Below are positions 15,273-22,386 of a DNA stretch of 22,386 nucleotides, in pieces. Location of the stretch: the NCBI GenBank assembly GCA_910579335.1, contig CAJTUQ010000032.1, positions 4,158-26,543 on the forward strand. The letters run 5' to 3'. The notes under the pieces are model-generated. The model saw nothing but the letters and a program-made list of their open reading frames with translations. It was not told where the DNA came from and searched no databases. This DNA is from an uncultured Dorea sp. (GTDB taxonomy: Bacteria; Bacillota; Clostridia; Lachnospirales; Lachnospiraceae). The position numbers were made by a program, and so were the translations under genes. Positions within the stretch are counted from its first letter, which is position 1. Each line of letters begins with the position of its first letter.

Positions 15273-15854
15273 ATGTTTCATTGGTTGAATTTTTTATCAT
15301 ATGCGGTTGTGACGGCAGTGACGCCCGGTCCTAATAATATTATGTCTATGTCGAATGCAGGAAGGCTGGGATTGCGAAAGTCCTTTCCTTTCAATTTGGG
15401 TGTTTGGGCGGGGTTTTCTGTGGTAATGCTGAGTTGTACGTTTTTCTGCAATATATTGTCGGAAGTAATCCCTAAAATCAAAACACCGATGCTTGGTATC
15501 GGCGCTTTCTATATGCTTTGGCTTGCCTGGAAAACCTTAAAGAGTTCTTCGGTTATCGAGGAAAACTATTCTCAAAGCAGATTTATTTCCGGTGTACTGC
15601 TGCAATTTGTGAATCCGAAAATTTATATTTACTGTATCGTGTCTATGGAAGCTTACATACTTCCTTACTATCAAGGAGAATGGCTGATACTTATCTTTTT
15701 TGCACTTCTTCTTGCGTTTATCGGTTTTGTATTCACTTTGTGCTGGTCTTTGTTCGGCTCTACATTTAAGCTGCTTTTTTCGAAGTATGCGAAGTTTACG
15801 AACATTATTATGGCGGGACTTTTGGTATACTGTGCCGTTTCCTTGTTCTTATGA
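15273..15854 (+). CDS. LysE/RhtB family amino-acid exporter
   Basis: A 193-residue membrane protein with about six hydrophobic helices. The family signature TPGPNN lies in the first helix region (residues 17-22), followed by the GLRKSFPFNLGVWAG loop and, mid-protein, the LLQFVNPKIYIY helix. Members export amino acids or small metabolites, and the substrate cannot be read from sequence. The frame is open from 15234, but GGAGG (15263-15267) directly before the ATG at 15273 and the family's usual N terminus favour the shorter form. It diverges from the LysR gene that probably controls it. The kinase gene begins 55 bases downstream on the same strand. Confidence 0.88.
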   Translation: MFHWLNFLSYAVVTAVTPGPNNIMSMSNAGRLGLRKSFPFNLGVWAGFSVVMLSCTFFCNILSEVIPKIKTPMLGIGAFYMLWLAWKTLKSSSVIEENYSQSRFISGVLLQFVNPKIYIYCIVSMEAYILPYYQGEWLILIFFALLLAFIGFVFTLCWSLFGSTFKLLFSKYAKFTNIIMAGLLVYCAVSLFL

Positions 15855-15890
15855 TGGAAAACGGGCAAAGGTATGATACATATTAACTTT

Positions 15891-15917
15891 AATCAGGAGC
15901 GGATGCAGAATGGATAA
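15891..15917 (+). pseudogene. Orphan 3' end of the response-regulator gene
   Basis: Eight codons and a stop: AAT CAG GAG CGG ATG CAG, then N, G and TAA (NQERMQNG). Placed after Trp227 of the regulator at 13541, they give a 235-residue protein of ordinary OmpR length with an ending of the usual GYLW-NQ form, and a stop that overlaps the kinase ATG by eight bases, as in typical RR/HK operons. The AGGAGC inside it (about 15896-15901) is also the kinase's ribosome site, which would explain why it has been kept. Confidence 0.65.
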
Positions 15918-17007
15918 CCGATGTGAAAATGACCGATATATAAAAACTCATATGAAATCCCGCGAACGCGGCTATATTTGGCTGGAGAAGGAATGTAAGA
16001 GAATGATAACTGCCAGCTCTGCGGCGGTTGCACTTTTTTTTGTTATCATTTTTCTTATGTTTCAGCCAGGCATAGTGCCGTGGGCCGTATTATTTTGTGC
16101 GGCCATGCTGTTAAATGCGGCGTGGGAATATTTGACATACCGAAGGGAATACCGCAGCTATCAGGCATTCTACCGGTATTTGGAAGAGTTTGAGACGGGG
16201 AATTACGCATATAGAGGGGAGAAGGATTTTATAGACGAGGGAATCTGCGCCCAGCTTGGGGAGCAGCTTGCCCGTATGGGAGCGGCCTTCGGGGGGCTGA
16301 AGGAAAGGCTTGTGGAAGAAAAGGAGAATACAAAGGTGCTGGTGACGGATATTTCCCATCAACTAAAGACACCGGTGGCGTCACTGGAATTAAGCTATGA
16401 GCTTTTGCAGGATGAATCGCTTACGCAGGATGAACGGGAGGAATTTTTAAAACGCAGCGGGCGGGAGGTGAAAAGGCTTACGCATCTTGTGGAGACGCTT
16501 TCCAATCTTTCAAGGCTGGAGGCTGATATGATAAAGCTTTCTCCAAAGGAAGCCGAGCTTAAGGAAACGCTGATTCGGGCGGTAAATGGCATTTATGCGA
16601 AGGCGGAGAAAAAGGAGATTGAAATAGAGCTTATGGATTTTGAGCCGGTAAGACTTGTCCATGACGTGAGATGGACGGCGGAAGCAGTGTCAAACGTTCT
16701 TGACAATGCGGTGAAATATTCGCCCGTGGGAACGAAGATACAGATTCGAGTAAATATTCTTGTTTCCTATGTATTTGTCGAGGTGGAGGACGAGGGGATC
16801 GGCATTCCCAAATCCGAGTACCCGGATATATTCAAAAGATTTTACAGAGGGAAAGGAGCGGCAGTGGAAAAGGAAGAGGGCGCCGGCGTAGGGCTGTACC
16901 TTGTACGGAAGATCCTTCAAGAGCAGGGAGGAAGCGTACGGGCGGTAAAAGCGCCGGGAGGCGGGACCATAATGCAGATGATGCTGCCGAAAAAGTATGC
17001 GGTGTAA
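15910..17007 (+). CDS. Sensor histidine kinase, intramembrane-sensing type
   Basis: A 365-residue kinase. Two membrane helices (about 33-51 and 57-74) are joined by a very short loop, the pattern of BceS-like kinases that sense through a partner transporter rather than an external domain. The dimerisation/phosphotransfer domain has DISHQLKTP with His150. The ATPase domain has the N box NVLDNAVKYSP, the G1 box DEGIGIP, the F box FKRFYRG and the G2 box GAGVGLYL. The start is supported by AGGAGC nine bases upstream, which lies in the orphan tail of the response regulator. It was probably co-transcribed with the regulator at 13541, but the LysR/LysE segment now separates them. The ABC transporter genes follow. 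Confidence 0.92.
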   Translation: MDNRCENDRYIKTHMKSRERGYIWLEKECKRMITASSAAVALFFVIIFLMFQPGIVPWAVLFCAAMLLNAAWEYLTYRREYRSYQAFYRYLEEFETGNYAYRGEKDFIDEGICAQLGEQLARMGAAFGGLKERLVEEKENTKVLVTDISHQLKTPVASLELSYELLQDESLTQDEREEFLKRSGREVKRLTHLVETLSNLSRLEADMIKLSPKEAELKETLIRAVNGIYAKAEKKEIEIELMDFEPVRLVHDVRWTAEAVSNVLDNAVKYSPVGTKIQIRVNILVSYVFVEVEDEGIGIPKSEYPDIFKRFYRGKGAAVEKEEGAGVGLYLVRKILQEQGGSVRAVKAPGGGTIMQMMLPKKYAV

Positions 17008-17022
17008 TTTTTGAATCCAGTA

Positions 17023-17036
17023 TTACAAAACTGTTA
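17023..17036 (+). promoter_or_regulatory. BceR-like binding site before the ABC transporter genes
   Basis: TTACA, four bases, TGTTA: nine of ten positions match the TnACA-N4-TGTAA inverted repeat described for BceR-type regulators. It lies upstream of a TATGAT hexamer (17071-17076) that could be the -10 element. A second inverted repeat, CTTGAAA-N12-TTTCAAG (17042-17067), lies between them. This would make the transporter genes a target of the RR at 13541. Confidence 0.5.
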
Positions 17037-17147
17037 TCATTCTTGAAAGCATTTTGTTAATTTCAAGGTTTATGATGTGTACATAGCCCGAAAGGGCGGG
17101 AAAGTAATAGAACATGCAGAAGAATGTACGCAGAAAGGAGCCTTTTT

Positions 17148-17816
17148 ATGGGAACGATTTTAAAGACAGTGAATCTGGTGAAATATTACGGCGGCGGAGA
17201 AAATCAGGTGAGAGCCATTGACCATACAAGCATTGAGGTTGAAAACGGAGAATTTGCAGCAATCGTGGGGCGTTCGGGTTCAGGGAAAAGTACGCTTCTC
17301 CATATGTTGGGAGGTCTGGATAGGCCGGATGACGGGGAAGTATTGATTGAAGGACAAAATATATTTTCCTTAAAAGACGAGCAGCTTGCAGTGTTCAGGA
17401 GAAGAAAGATCGGGTTTATTTTTCAGGACTATAATCTTATTCCGGCACTGAATGTATGGGAGAACATCGTCCTTCCGCTGGGGCTTGACGGAAAGAGAGT
17501 AAATCAGGATTTCGTGATGGGTATCGTGGAAAATATCGAATTAGAAAAAAAGCTGAAATCACTGCCAAGCACTCTCTCAGGCGGACAGAAACAGCGTGTG
17601 GCGATTGCCCGCGCACTGGCTTCGCGTCCGGCCATTATTCTGGCGGATGAGCCTACCGGGAATTTAGATTCCAGGACGGAGATGGAGGTTATCTCAATCT
17701 TAAAGACATGCGTCCGCAAGTACGGGCAGACACTGGTGATGATTACCCATGACGAGACGATAGCCCAGATGGCGGACCGGATAATGGTTATTGAAGACGG
17801 CAAGGTGGTGAGATAG
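17148..17816 (+). CDS. ABC transporter ATP-binding protein, MacB/BceA type
   Basis: A 222-residue ATPase with Walker A GRSGSGKST (41-49), a Q loop at FQDYNLIP, the signature LSGGQKQR (143-150), Walker B IILADE (163-168) and an H loop at MITHDE. Length and the YNLIPALNVWENI stretch place it in the MacB/LolD/BceA group, which powers FtsX-type permeases by mechanotransmission instead of classical transport. AAAGGAG (17134-17140) lies seven bases before the ATG at 17148. The ATG at 17124 in the same frame precedes that site and is rejected. The leader carries a small GCCC-GAAA-GGGC tetraloop hairpin (17086-17097). The permease begins on the very next base after its stop. Confidence 0.94.
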   Translation: MGTILKTVNLVKYYGGGENQVRAIDHTSIEVENGEFAAIVGRSGSGKSTLLHMLGGLDRPDDGEVLIEGQNIFSLKDEQLAVFRRRKIGFIFQDYNLIPALNVWENIVLPLGLDGKRVNQDFVMGIVENIELEKKLKSLPSTLSGGQKQRVAIARALASRPAIILADEPTGNLDSRTEMEVISILKTCVRKYGQTLVMITHDETIAQMADRIMVIEDGKVVR

Positions 17817-20297
17817 ATGAATGTTATTACGACAGCGGCACTTGCCAATTTAAAGAAAAATAAGAGCAGAAATATATTAATCGGAATTGCCATCGGGCTT
17901 ACGGCTTTTTTGCTCACCCTGCTGCCTACTATGGTGTCGGGGCAGTTAAGCCTCCAGTTTCAAGCGGTAAACGAGCTGTATCCGCCGGTTCACGGAGCGT
18001 ATAGAAATGTAAATGAAAAGACGGCGGCCAGATTGTCTGAAGACGAATCTTTTGAGACGGTGGGTCTTAGGGAGACGGTAGGACAGATGTACTGCGAGGA
18101 CAGAGAGGCCGTTTCCGTTATGCTGGCCTACGACGATGCGGCGCTTAAGATGTCCGAAATTGAGCTGAAAAAGGGAAAGTTCCCGGAAAGAGCGGATGAA
18201 ATCGTGGTGTCAGAAGGCACCTTAAAGGCGATGGGGCTTGAAGGGGATATTGGAGACAAAATCAAGGTGCCCTATCAGCCGTCGAGGAAAGACAGGCTAT
18301 TAAAAGCAGTGGAGCGGGAATTTACCATATCGGGAATGACGGAGGATACACAGGAATCTTTGGAGAAGGGATTTTTCTCTACGATGGTGTCGGAGGAATT
18401 TGCCAAAGAAACTGTGCCGAAGGGTGAGCATAACTATGAGGCATACTTTCAGTTAAAAGATATTGACGGAATGGTGACGAAAAAGATTGAGAAAACGATA
18501 AGGCTTATAGGAGAAACATACGGAATCAAGGAGGAAGATATCACAGAAAATTCCACGTACCTTTTTGCAAATTATGTTGACGTTTCGCTTTATGCCGGAC
18601 TGGGAGCATTGATAGCTGCCATCGTCCTGTCGGGGATTTTGACGATTTACAGCATTTATTATGTATCCATGCTCGATAAAGTGCAGGAATACGGAAGGCT
18701 GAGGGCGATAGGGGCGACGAAGGTGCAGATACGGAAGCTGGTATTGAGAGAGGGATTTGCAGTTGCCGCTATTGCTGTTCCGATAGGAATCATACTTGGG
18801 CTTGCCGGAGGAGTCCTGTTGATAAAAGTCATTTTAGAGGCAAACGTAAACGCCGACCGCATCCTGACAGAGGAGATGAAGGTGATTTTGGCAAACAAAG
18901 AAGCACGGTTAGTAAAATGGTGGATTCTTGCACTTGCGGCGGCGGTCAGCCTGCTGACCGTCTATCTCTCGCTTTTGCGTCCGATGCACAAAGCCGGCAG
19001 GATTACGGCGATGGAGGCGCTGCGCTACCAGGGCGACGGGAAGGCAGTGAAGAAAGGAAATGAACGCAGGGGCTATAAGGAGATGAGTATTTTAAAGCTC
19101 ACGGCGTCGAATCTCGGAAGAAATAAAAGAAGAACCACGGTAACGGTGGCGGCTCTTGGAGTAACAGGGATTCTTTTTGTCGTGGCGGCCACGCTTTGTT
19201 GCTGCATGAATGCCGAGGATATAACAAGGGAAGAAATCCGCAAGGATATCAAAGTGACTTTCGACAGTGAACAGGGCGACGAGATGCATCCGGAATGGGA
19301 GCTTAGCGCTATCCAGCAGAAAAATCCTATGTCGGAGGAGTTAAGAAGAAGGATTGAATCAATTGACGGAGTGATTTCTGTAGAGACCCGCCTTGGGACA
19401 GTGGCAGACATAAGGACTTCCAAGGAAAAGGAAGAAAGCCGGATAAACTTAGACGGCATTGACGATAAGGCTATGAAGGAGCTTGAGCGGTACGTGACAA
19501 AAGGATCCCTTGATGATCCGGCGCTTAAAAACGGGACAGGGGTGGTATGTTCCCGACGGTCCTTAGAGCTTGAATATCCGGACTGGGACGTAGGAGATAC
19601 GCTGCTTTTGAAGGTAATGGACGGCAAGAGTATGAGGAAACGGCAGGTTACGATTGCTGCAATTGCAGATGCACCGACCAGCCTGATTGGATATTACATG
19701 ATTATGCCGAAAGCAGCGCTTGAGGATATGTGCAGGGAAGACCTTACATCCAATTGGGATATTGCGGTGGAAAAGGGGAAGGAGGATACGGCGGCAAAGG
19801 AAATCGGCGGACTTATTTCCGGTGAAGAGATTCTCTATATGAAGACTTTCAGCGAGGTGAACCAGCAGTCCAAGGATTCGATAAACTTTATGCTGCGGGG
19901 CAGCTACGGAATCCTGTTGGTTTTAGGACTTATCGGAATCCTGAATCTGGTGAATACAATGATTAACAGCGTCCATGTCAGGAGAAAGGAGCTTGGCATG
20001 CTGCAGGCGATAGGCATGTCCGGGCGGCAGACGGTCTGCATGCTGTGGCTGGAAGGCCTGTTTTATACGGCTGGTACGCTGGCAGTGTCATTAGGGCTTG
20101 GGAGTACTATCGGATATGCGGCTTATCTGTGGGCGAAAGACGGGGGAATTATGTCTATCCGAAACTATCATTATCCGGCATTGCCCGCAATGCTGCTGGC
20201 AGTCATCGTGCTGGCGGTGCAGATATTGGTTACGTATTTTGTAAATAGGAGCTTTAAGAAACTAAGCCTGATAGAGCGTATCAGATTTGCGGATTAA
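17817..20297 (+). CDS. FtsX-type ABC transporter permease with two extracytoplasmic domains
   Basis: An 826-residue permease made of two similar halves. Each half has one N-terminal helix (about 20-42 and 440-462), a large extracellular domain, and a three-helix FtsX block (first at about 255-395, second near 690-815), eight helices in all. LRAIGATKVQIRKLVLREG and LQAIGMSGRQTVCMLWLEG are the equivalent coupling-helix regions of the two halves. BceB itself has ten helices and one domain, so despite the BceS-like kinase next door this is a different FtsX class. Export or removal of peptides or lipids, or sensing for the kinase, are the likely roles. The ATG directly follows the ATPase stop codon. 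Confidence 0.9.
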   Translation: MNVITTAALANLKKNKSRNILIGIAIGLTAFLLTLLPTMVSGQLSLQFQAVNELYPPVHGAYRNVNEKTAARLSEDESFETVGLRETVGQMYCEDREAVSVMLAYDDAALKMSEIELKKGKFPERADEIVVSEGTLKAMGLEGDIGDKIKVPYQPSRKDRLLKAVEREFTISGMTEDTQESLEKGFFSTMVSEEFAKETVPKGEHNYEAYFQLKDIDGMVTKKIEKTIRLIGETYGIKEEDITENSTYLFANYVDVSLYAGLGALIAAIVLSGILTIYSIYYVSMLDKVQEYGRLRAIGATKVQIRKLVLREGFAVAAIAVPIGIILGLAGGVLLIKVILEANVNADRILTEEMKVILANKEARLVKWWILALAAAVSLLTVYLSLLRPMHKAGRITAMEALRYQGDGKAVKKGNERRGYKEMSILKLTASNLGRNKRRTTVTVAALGVTGILFVVAATLCCCMNAEDITREEIRKDIKVTFDSEQGDEMHPEWELSAIQQKNPMSEELRRRIESIDGVISVETRLGTVADIRTSKEKEESRINLDGIDDKAMKELERYVTKGSLDDPALKNGTGVVCSRRSLELEYPDWDVGDTLLLKVMDGKSMRKRQVTIAAIADAPTSLIGYYMIMPKAALEDMCREDLTSNWDIAVEKGKEDTAAKEIGGLISGEEILYMKTFSEVNQQSKDSINFMLRGSYGILLVLGLIGILNLVNTMINSVHVRRKELGMLQAIGMSGRQTVCMLWLEGLFYTAGTLAVSLGLGSTIGYAAYLWAKDGGIMSIRNYHYPALPAMLLAVIVLAVQILVTYFVNRSFKKLSLIERIRFAD

Positions 20298-20299
20298 GA

Positions 20300-20344
20300 A
20301 AAAATGCTATAAAATAGCAGGGAATGCTGTTTTATAGCATTTTT
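20300..20344 (+). terminator. Strong terminator after the transporter operon
   Basis: A 16-pair stem (20304-20319 with 20325-20340, one wobble) with a five-base loop, flanked by A and T runs that extend it by four pairs. It isolates the sigma-factor operon from the transporter operon. Confidence 0.9.
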
Positions 20345-20363
20345 AGAAAAAAAATAGTAGTTG

Positions 20364-20389
20364 TGCAACCAAATAGGAGGGAATCCAGT
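20364..20389 (+). promoter_or_regulatory. Possible ECF-type autoregulatory promoter
   Basis: TGCAACC (20364-20370) resembles the AAC-containing -35 of ECF promoters. Sixteen bases after the AAC comes CAGT (20386-20389) in the place of the usual CGTC-like -10. The position, about 55 bases before the sigma-factor start, suits self-regulation. Confidence 0.45.
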
Positions 20390-20436
20390 TTAATAAGTGA
20401 AAAGAAAAAGCAAGGTGGAAAGGGGAGGTGAGGTTC

Positions 20437-20931
20437 ATGGAGCTGTTACTGGTGAAAAAGGCACAGAAAGGCGATACGGACGCTTTTGTAAGTTTAATGG
20501 AGGCGCATAAGACGGCGCTTTACAAAGTGGCGAAAAGTTACTTAAAAAGCGAGGAGGATATTGCGGATGTGATGCAGGACACGATACTTTCAGCTTATGA
20601 ACATATAGGAGAGCTGAAAAAATCAGCTTATTTTAAGACATGGATTACCCGTATTCTGATGAATCATTGCAATGATTTGCTGAGACGGCAGAAGCATTTT
20701 GTAAAAGCGGGATGGGAGGAGGACAGGCAGGCTTCCGTATCTTCCAGCGACCGGGAATTTTACGAGCTGCTCTTAGAGCTTTCGGAGGACGTACGGCCTA
20801 TTTTCCTGCTGCATTACGGAGAAGGATTCAGCACGAAAGAAGTGGCGCAGATTCTCGATATGAATGAGAATACGGTGAAAAGCAAGCTTATGAGAGGCAG
20901 AAAGAAACTGAAACAGGCACTGTGCTGTTAA
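20437..20931 (+). CDS. ECF (sigma-70 family group 4) RNA polymerase sigma factor
   Basis: A 164-residue sigma factor with only regions 2 and 4. Region 2 spans about residues 10-80 (SEEDIADVMQDTILSAYEHI, then FKTWITRILMNHCNDLLRR). Region 4 spans about 105-160 (FLLHYGEGFSTKEVAQILDM, then NTVKSKLMRGRKKLKQ). The frame opens at a GTG at 20428, but GGGAGG at 20423-20428 overlaps it and lies eight bases before the ATG at 20437. The membrane protein encoded immediately downstream is the likely anti-sigma factor. Members of this group usually respond to cell-envelope stress, which fits the neighbouring envelope-type signalling operon. Confidence 0.92.
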   Translation: MELLLVKKAQKGDTDAFVSLMEAHKTALYKVAKSYLKSEEDIADVMQDTILSAYEHIGELKKSAYFKTWITRILMNHCNDLLRRQKHFVKAGWEEDRQASVSSSDREFYELLLELSEDVRPIFLLHYGEGFSTKEVAQILDMNENTVKSKLMRGRKKLKQALCC

Positions 20932-20945
20932 AGGAGGCGTTAGCA

Positions 20946-22055
20946 ATGAAAAAAACAGAAAAAGAGATCAGGGAGATTTTAAATCAGGATATTCAAATTT
21001 CCGATGTAGTGGAGACCAGGATTCAGGAGACATACAGGCAGCTTGAGAGGGGAACTTCCCGGCGGCGTACGGGGAGCGCACGGAAGATTGCCGCTGCAAT
21101 CGCAGTCGTGTTTCTCGCAGTTCCCGGCGTGGTATATGCATCGTCCAGAACAGAATTTTTCCAGGCAATGTTCGGAAATGACACAAGAGAATCTAACGAT
21201 GTCCTGGAACGGGAGATTGATACCGGAAAGAAGGGGAAGGACGCCAAGGTTACGGTCACGCTGCCTTCAAGGGAGTATGTCCCGGTAGATGAGGCGCAGG
21301 CGGAAAAAGCTGTTGGAGATTACGTGTCGGATGAGCCTGTCGTAAAAAAAATCGGCAGCCATACACTCTGTATTGACAGCTTTGTCTATGACAAAAACGG
21401 TGCGATGATGTATTTTACGCTGGAGAGGGAAGGAGGAGTCACGGCCTTTGCGGGAGATACGGAGACGAATCTTACAAAGGGTGCGTACTTTACGGATGAC
21501 TCGGATTTTTACTTTAACTGTGAGACGAAAAACGGAGCCGTAGCCTGTGAGAATACCTATATTGATACGAAGAAGAGCACAAAAGAAAAGCTTTACTGCT
21601 ATTCTTACATTTTGTGGAATCAGCCGTTAGAGGACGGGGACGCGCCGGAGCTTATGGTCGAGACGTACCCCTGTACCAGAAAAGAGCTGAAAGAAACGAC
21701 AAAGACAGAGACAGAGAGAATAAAATTGACAGATAAAGACCCGGTTCCTGTTAAGAAGATTGACATGGGAGAAAAGGGATACCTGGAATATTCGCCGATT
21801 GCCTTAAGTGTGGATATGGCAAAGGGAATGGGACTTTCAAGGGAAGAGGCAGCAGATCCGTACTACCTGGAATCCATAGAGATTTCGTATCGGGATAAGG
21901 AAAGTTATGTTGTATGCGATAAGGAGAAGAACACAGAAAACAGCAGCTACCAGCTCGGATCGGGGACCTATTATAAAACCGTGTTTAACCGGCTGGTGGA
22001 TGTAGACGGCATAGAGATGATAAAGGTAAACGGGGTTGAGTTTGCAGTCAAATAG
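20946..22055 (+). CDS. Membrane anti-sigma factor, DUF4179-like
   Basis: A 369-residue protein with a cytoplasmic N-terminal segment (1-47, rich in charged helix-formers), one membrane helix (about 48-66, ending VPGVVYASS) and a large extracellular domain of roughly 300 residues. This layout and the position after an ECF sigma gene are those of DUF4179-type anti-sigma proteins, in which the short cytoplasmic part binds the sigma factor. The zinc-binding HxxxCxxC of other anti-sigma families is absent. An upstream ATG (20922) overlaps the sigma gene, but AAAGGAGG (20930-20937) lies eight bases before the ATG at 20946, so the latter is chosen. The outer domain has many acidic and Lys residues, and its ligand is unknown. 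Confidence 0.8.
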   Translation: MKKTEKEIREILNQDIQISDVVETRIQETYRQLERGTSRRRTGSARKIAAAIAVVFLAVPGVVYASSRTEFFQAMFGNDTRESNDVLEREIDTGKKGKDAKVTVTLPSREYVPVDEAQAEKAVGDYVSDEPVVKKIGSHTLCIDSFVYDKNGAMMYFTLEREGGVTAFAGDTETNLTKGAYFTDDSDFYFNCETKNGAVACENTYIDTKKSTKEKLYCYSYILWNQPLEDGDAPELMVETYPCTRKELKETTKTETERIKLTDKDPVPVKKIDMGEKGYLEYSPIALSVDMAKGMGLSREEAADPYYLESIEISYRDKESYVVCDKEKNTENSSYQLGSGTYYKTVFNRLVDVDGIEMIKVNGVEFAVK

Positions 22056-22085
22056 AATCTTTAAGGGAGCGGTAACAGTGAATTG

Positions 22086-22211
22086 ATGGAGGGGCTGTTG
22101 AAAGAGCCGGACAGACGCAGGGTTTGTCCGGCCTTTGACTGTCTGGCTTTTCTATTTGTGTCGGTGTGCGCGCTGTCTGTCTGTGCGGTACTTTCCCTGG
22201 GCATACTTTGA
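22086..22211 (+). CDS. Possible 41-residue hydrophobic peptide (low confidence)
   Basis: An open frame from ATG 22086 encodes a charged start (MEGLLKEPDRRRVC) and one hydrophobic stretch (FDCLAFLFVSVCALSVCAVL), a possible membrane helix, ending at TGA 22209-22211. The only purine-rich run, AAGGGAG near 22063-22069, is too far away for a good ribosome site, and the frame runs through the terminator hairpins. Chance is a real possibility. Confidence 0.2.
   Translation: MEGLLKEPDRRRVCPAFDCLAFLFVSVCALSVCAVLSLGIL
22105..22155 (+). terminator. Terminator region with two competing hairpins
   Basis: GCCGGACA at 22106-22113 can pair with TGTCCGGC at 22125-22132 (8 bp). The overlapping arm AGCCGGACAG (22105-22114) can instead pair with CTGTCTGGCT (22139-22148; 9 matches and one wobble), which is followed by TTTCTATTT. 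It lies between the convergent anti-sigma and MATE genes and may stop both. Confidence 0.6.
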
Positions 22212-22222
22212 AAAGATTTGAA

Positions 22223-22386
22223 TCATGCGTAATGATACTGTTTTCTTTTCCGGATGAAAAATGTCGCCGTCACAATGAGAGTCATTCCTTCTGCGGCAGT
22301 AACTGCGAGCCACACACCGTCGATACCTAATAGCAGTGGCAGCACCAGGACGACCGTAATCTGGAATACCAGTGTCCGCAGGAAGG
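22223..22386 (-). CDS. C-terminal fragment of a MATE family efflux transporter
   Basis: The minus strand enters from the right edge with an open frame of 53 full codons ending at TGA (22223-22225). The residues read LVFQITVVLVLPLLLGIDGVWLAVTAAEG, then a last helix MTLIVTATFFI and a basic tail RKRKQYHYA. The PLLLGIDGVWLA block followed by a final helix and a lysine/arginine tail is characteristic of the last two helices of MATE multidrug/sodium antiporters. The rest lies outside the window. It converges with the anti-sigma gene. Confidence 0.8.
   Translation of the reverse strand, partial: FLRTLVFQITVVLVLPLLLGIDGVWLAVTAAEGMTLIVTATFFIRKRKQYHYA

Larger units (their letters stand above)
14222..15890. 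mobile_element. Inferred inserted LysR/LysE module (about 1.67 kb)
   Basis: Boundaries are set by the last natural codon of the response regulator (TGG, 14219-14221) and the first codon of its orphan tail (AAT, 15891). The segment holds only lysR and the lysE-type gene with their shared control region. It is AT-richer by eye than the surrounding genes. No transposase, terminal inverted repeat or target duplication is visible at the ends, so the mechanism is unknown and an illegitimate or homology-assisted insertion is possible. Boundaries may be off by a few bases. Confidence 0.6.

Noticed and set aside
14222..15890. Insertion sequence or transposon carrying lysR/lysE
   Set aside because: No transposase, terminal inverted repeat or target duplication could be found at either edge. 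It is reported only as an inferred insertion of unknown mechanism.
19073..19627. Minus-strand open frame inside the FtsX permease gene
   Set aside because: Antisense shadow of a well-supported permease, Ser-rich translation and no start signals.

Overview
The window looks like chromosomal DNA from a Gram-positive Clostridia, most likely Lachnospiraceae. The evidence is strong AGGAGG-type ribosome sites 5-11 bases before starts, mid-range base composition, an intramembrane-type histidine kinase next to an FtsX-type ABC transporter, and an ECF sigma factor paired with a DUF4179-type membrane anti-sigma protein. The family call is inference. No rRNA, tRNA, CRISPR array or transposase gene was seen.

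Layout. (1) 1-2250: the 3' end of an Ada-type zinc-domain gene, yaaA, two unrecognised small genes and a strong terminator. (2) 2272-6940: a four-carbon acid-sugar catabolic cluster. A divergent triosephosphate isomerase paralogue faces an operon of pdxA2, a DUF1537 kinase and a KdgT-type permease. By family knowledge the kinase and PdxA2 convert D-threonate (or a related acid) through its 4-phosphate to dihydroxyacetone phosphate and CO2, and the isomerase would feed that into glycolysis. The permease reading frame is broken by one missing T. CGAAAG/CGAAAA boxes sit in and around both divergent promoters and again after the permease. (3) 6955-10396: a YcxB-like membrane protein, a DeoR-family repressor (the obvious candidate reader of those boxes) and a translationally coupled GH36 alpha-galactosidase-like enzyme. 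(4) 10417-12491, minus strand: a YbaK/EbsC deacylase and a two-helix potassium channel with a nucleotide-binding cytoplasmic region and a C-terminal RyR-like segment. (5) 12685-20344: a membrane/TPR-like protein, response regulator, histidine kinase, ABC ATPase and FtsX permease, a signalling-plus-export operon. (6) 20437-22055: an ECF sigma/anti-sigma pair. (7) The 3' end of a MATE transporter enters from the right on the minus strand.

The most striking observation is inside region 5. An AT-richer LysR/LysE-type exporter module (about 14222-15890) lies between the response regulator and its kinase. The original last codons of the response regulator appear to survive as an orphan stretch (15891-15917) directly before and overlapping the kinase start. 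The regulator now ends in 16 residues read from the inserted DNA, and LysR in turn ends inside the regulator gene. Removing the insert restores a normal RR/HK overlap. The kinase is now placed downstream of lysE and may depend on the LysR/LysE promoter.
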